From Clostridia bacterium (GTDB lineage: Bacteria; Bacillota; Clostridia; Saccharofermentanales; UBA5734), in contig RZZF01000069.1 of NCBI GenBank assembly GCA_009929975.1, forward strand, positions 1-8,250: 8,250 bases of DNA, given 5' to 3'. The notes under the pieces were generated by a model that saw only the letters and a program-made list of their open reading frames with translations, was not told the DNA's origin and did no database searches. Shown here piece by piece: positions 7,697 to 8,250 of this stretch (its first letter is position 1; every line of letters begins with the position of its first letter). The position numbers and the translations under genes are program-made.

Positions 7697-8250
7697 CTAT
7701 CCGGCCTGAGCGGCCTCATGCAGCATGGCGATCAGACGTTCCAGATCATCGGGCTTTGTCCAGTAATGTGTCACCAGGCGAAAGATACCGTCTTCCGGAG
7801 GATTGATCAGGACATCGCGATCCGCCAGGTACTGGACCAGCGTGTCCGCGTCCAGTGGATACTGGCTCAGGCGGAAGAAAACCATGTTGATTTCTGGTGG
7901 CCGTACGAGCTCGAACCATTGGGGGCTCTCAGCCAGCCGGCCAGCCAGCCAGCGGGCTGCCGCGTGATCCTGAGACAGGCGCAGGCGCATCTCGTTCAAG
8001 GCGATCAGACCGGGCGCGGCCAGAACGCCTGTCTGGCGCATGCCGCCGCCGATCATTTTGCGAAGCCGCCTGGCCCGGTTGATGATCACCGCCGGTCCGA
8101 CCAGCAGAGAACCGGCCGGGGCGCAAAGCCCCTTGGACAGACAGATCTGGACCGTGTCGACGCAGGCAGCCAGAGCAGCCGGATCAAGATCGAGCGCTGC
8201 CGCGGCATTGAACAGGCGGGCTCCGTCAAGATGAACACGCAGCTGATAGG
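7697..8250 (-). CDS. ltaE: Low-specificity L-threonine aldolase, C-terminal part (5' end outside window)
   Basis: This PLP enzyme of fold type I cleaves L-threonine (and allo-threonine) to glycine and acetaldehyde. The window holds the last 183 residues, ending at TAG 7697-7699. Family signatures are clear: HLDGARLFNAA near the visible start, whose Asp and Arg contact the cofactor; ICLSKGLCAPAGSLLVG, whose Lys (codon 8134-8132) forms the Schiff base; GGGMRQTGVLAAPGLIAL with its conserved Arg; and the C-terminal INPPEDGIFRLVTHYWTKPDD. Many homologues have Gly where this protein has Cys in KGLCAP. The frame continues to the window edge; an internal GTG at 8089 is not the start. A terminator lies 45 nt downstream. 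It is probably a housekeeping gene unrelated to the pilus. Confidence 0.93.
   Translation of the reverse strand, partial: YQLRVHLDGARLFNAAAALDLDPAALAACVDTVQICLSKGLCAPAGSLLVGPAVIINRARRLRKMIGGGMRQTGVLAAPGLIALNEMRLRLSQDHAAARWLAGRLAESPQWFELVRPPEINMVFFRLSQYPLDADTLVQYLADRDVLINPPEDGIFRLVTHYWTKPDDLERLIAMLHEAAQAG

Noticed and set aside
6571..7719. A longer tadZ start giving 382 residues
   Set aside because: The extra 61 residues would be encoded through the intrinsic terminator and leader inverted repeat and begin upstream of the aldolase stop codon; they look like non-protein sequence. ATG 7536 has a good Shine-Dalgarno site and begins a receiver-like strand.

Overview
The window most resembles a chromosome segment of a moderately GC-rich, Gram-positive Bacillota bacterium, probably Clostridia-like. 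The reason is a Tad/Flp (type IVb) pilus locus with no secretin or pilotin gene, a short clostridial Flp1-type pilin, and an FHA protein of the kind that accompanies clostridial Tad loci. It sits beside a standard F-type ATP synthase operon. The assignment is inferred from protein families; there is no rRNA or other marker in the window.

Layout. Positions 1-2346 (+ strand) hold the 3' end of an ATP synthase operon: atpG (gamma, 5' end cut by the window), atpD (beta, complete) and atpC (epsilon, complete), in the usual order with short gaps. Positions 7536-2343 (- strand) hold a tightly packed five-gene operon: a tadZ/cpaE-like protein, the tadA/cpaF ATPase, one long ORF that joins a TadB-like and a TadC-like membrane protein, a 70-residue Flp-type prepilin, and an FHA-domain membrane protein. 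Positions 8250-7697 (- strand) hold the 3' part of a low-specificity L-threonine aldolase gene. It is separated from the pilus operon by 160 bp that contain an intrinsic terminator, an inverted repeat and the Shine-Dalgarno site of tadZ.

How the genes work together. The atp genes encode the central stalk and catalytic subunits of F1. In the pilus operon, TadA would power assembly on the membrane platform formed by the TadB-TadC fusion, from the pilin encoded next to it. The TadZ-like protein would place or scaffold the machine, and the FHA protein could connect it to Ser/Thr phosphorylation. ATGA or 8-bp overlaps join three of the four gene junctions, so the proteins are probably made in coupled fashion; only the pilin has its own strong ribosome binding site.

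The most notable points are: the TadB-TadC fusion; loss of the P-loop in the TadZ-like protein; a complete-looking operon with no prepilin peptidase, TadE/TadF pseudopilins or CpaB; a perfect 24-bp palindrome and a 10-bp-arm inverted repeat inside the fusion gene; and 4-bp overlapping convergent stop codons between atpC and the FHA gene, with no clear terminator there. No CRISPR array, insertion sequence, tRNA or rRNA was seen.
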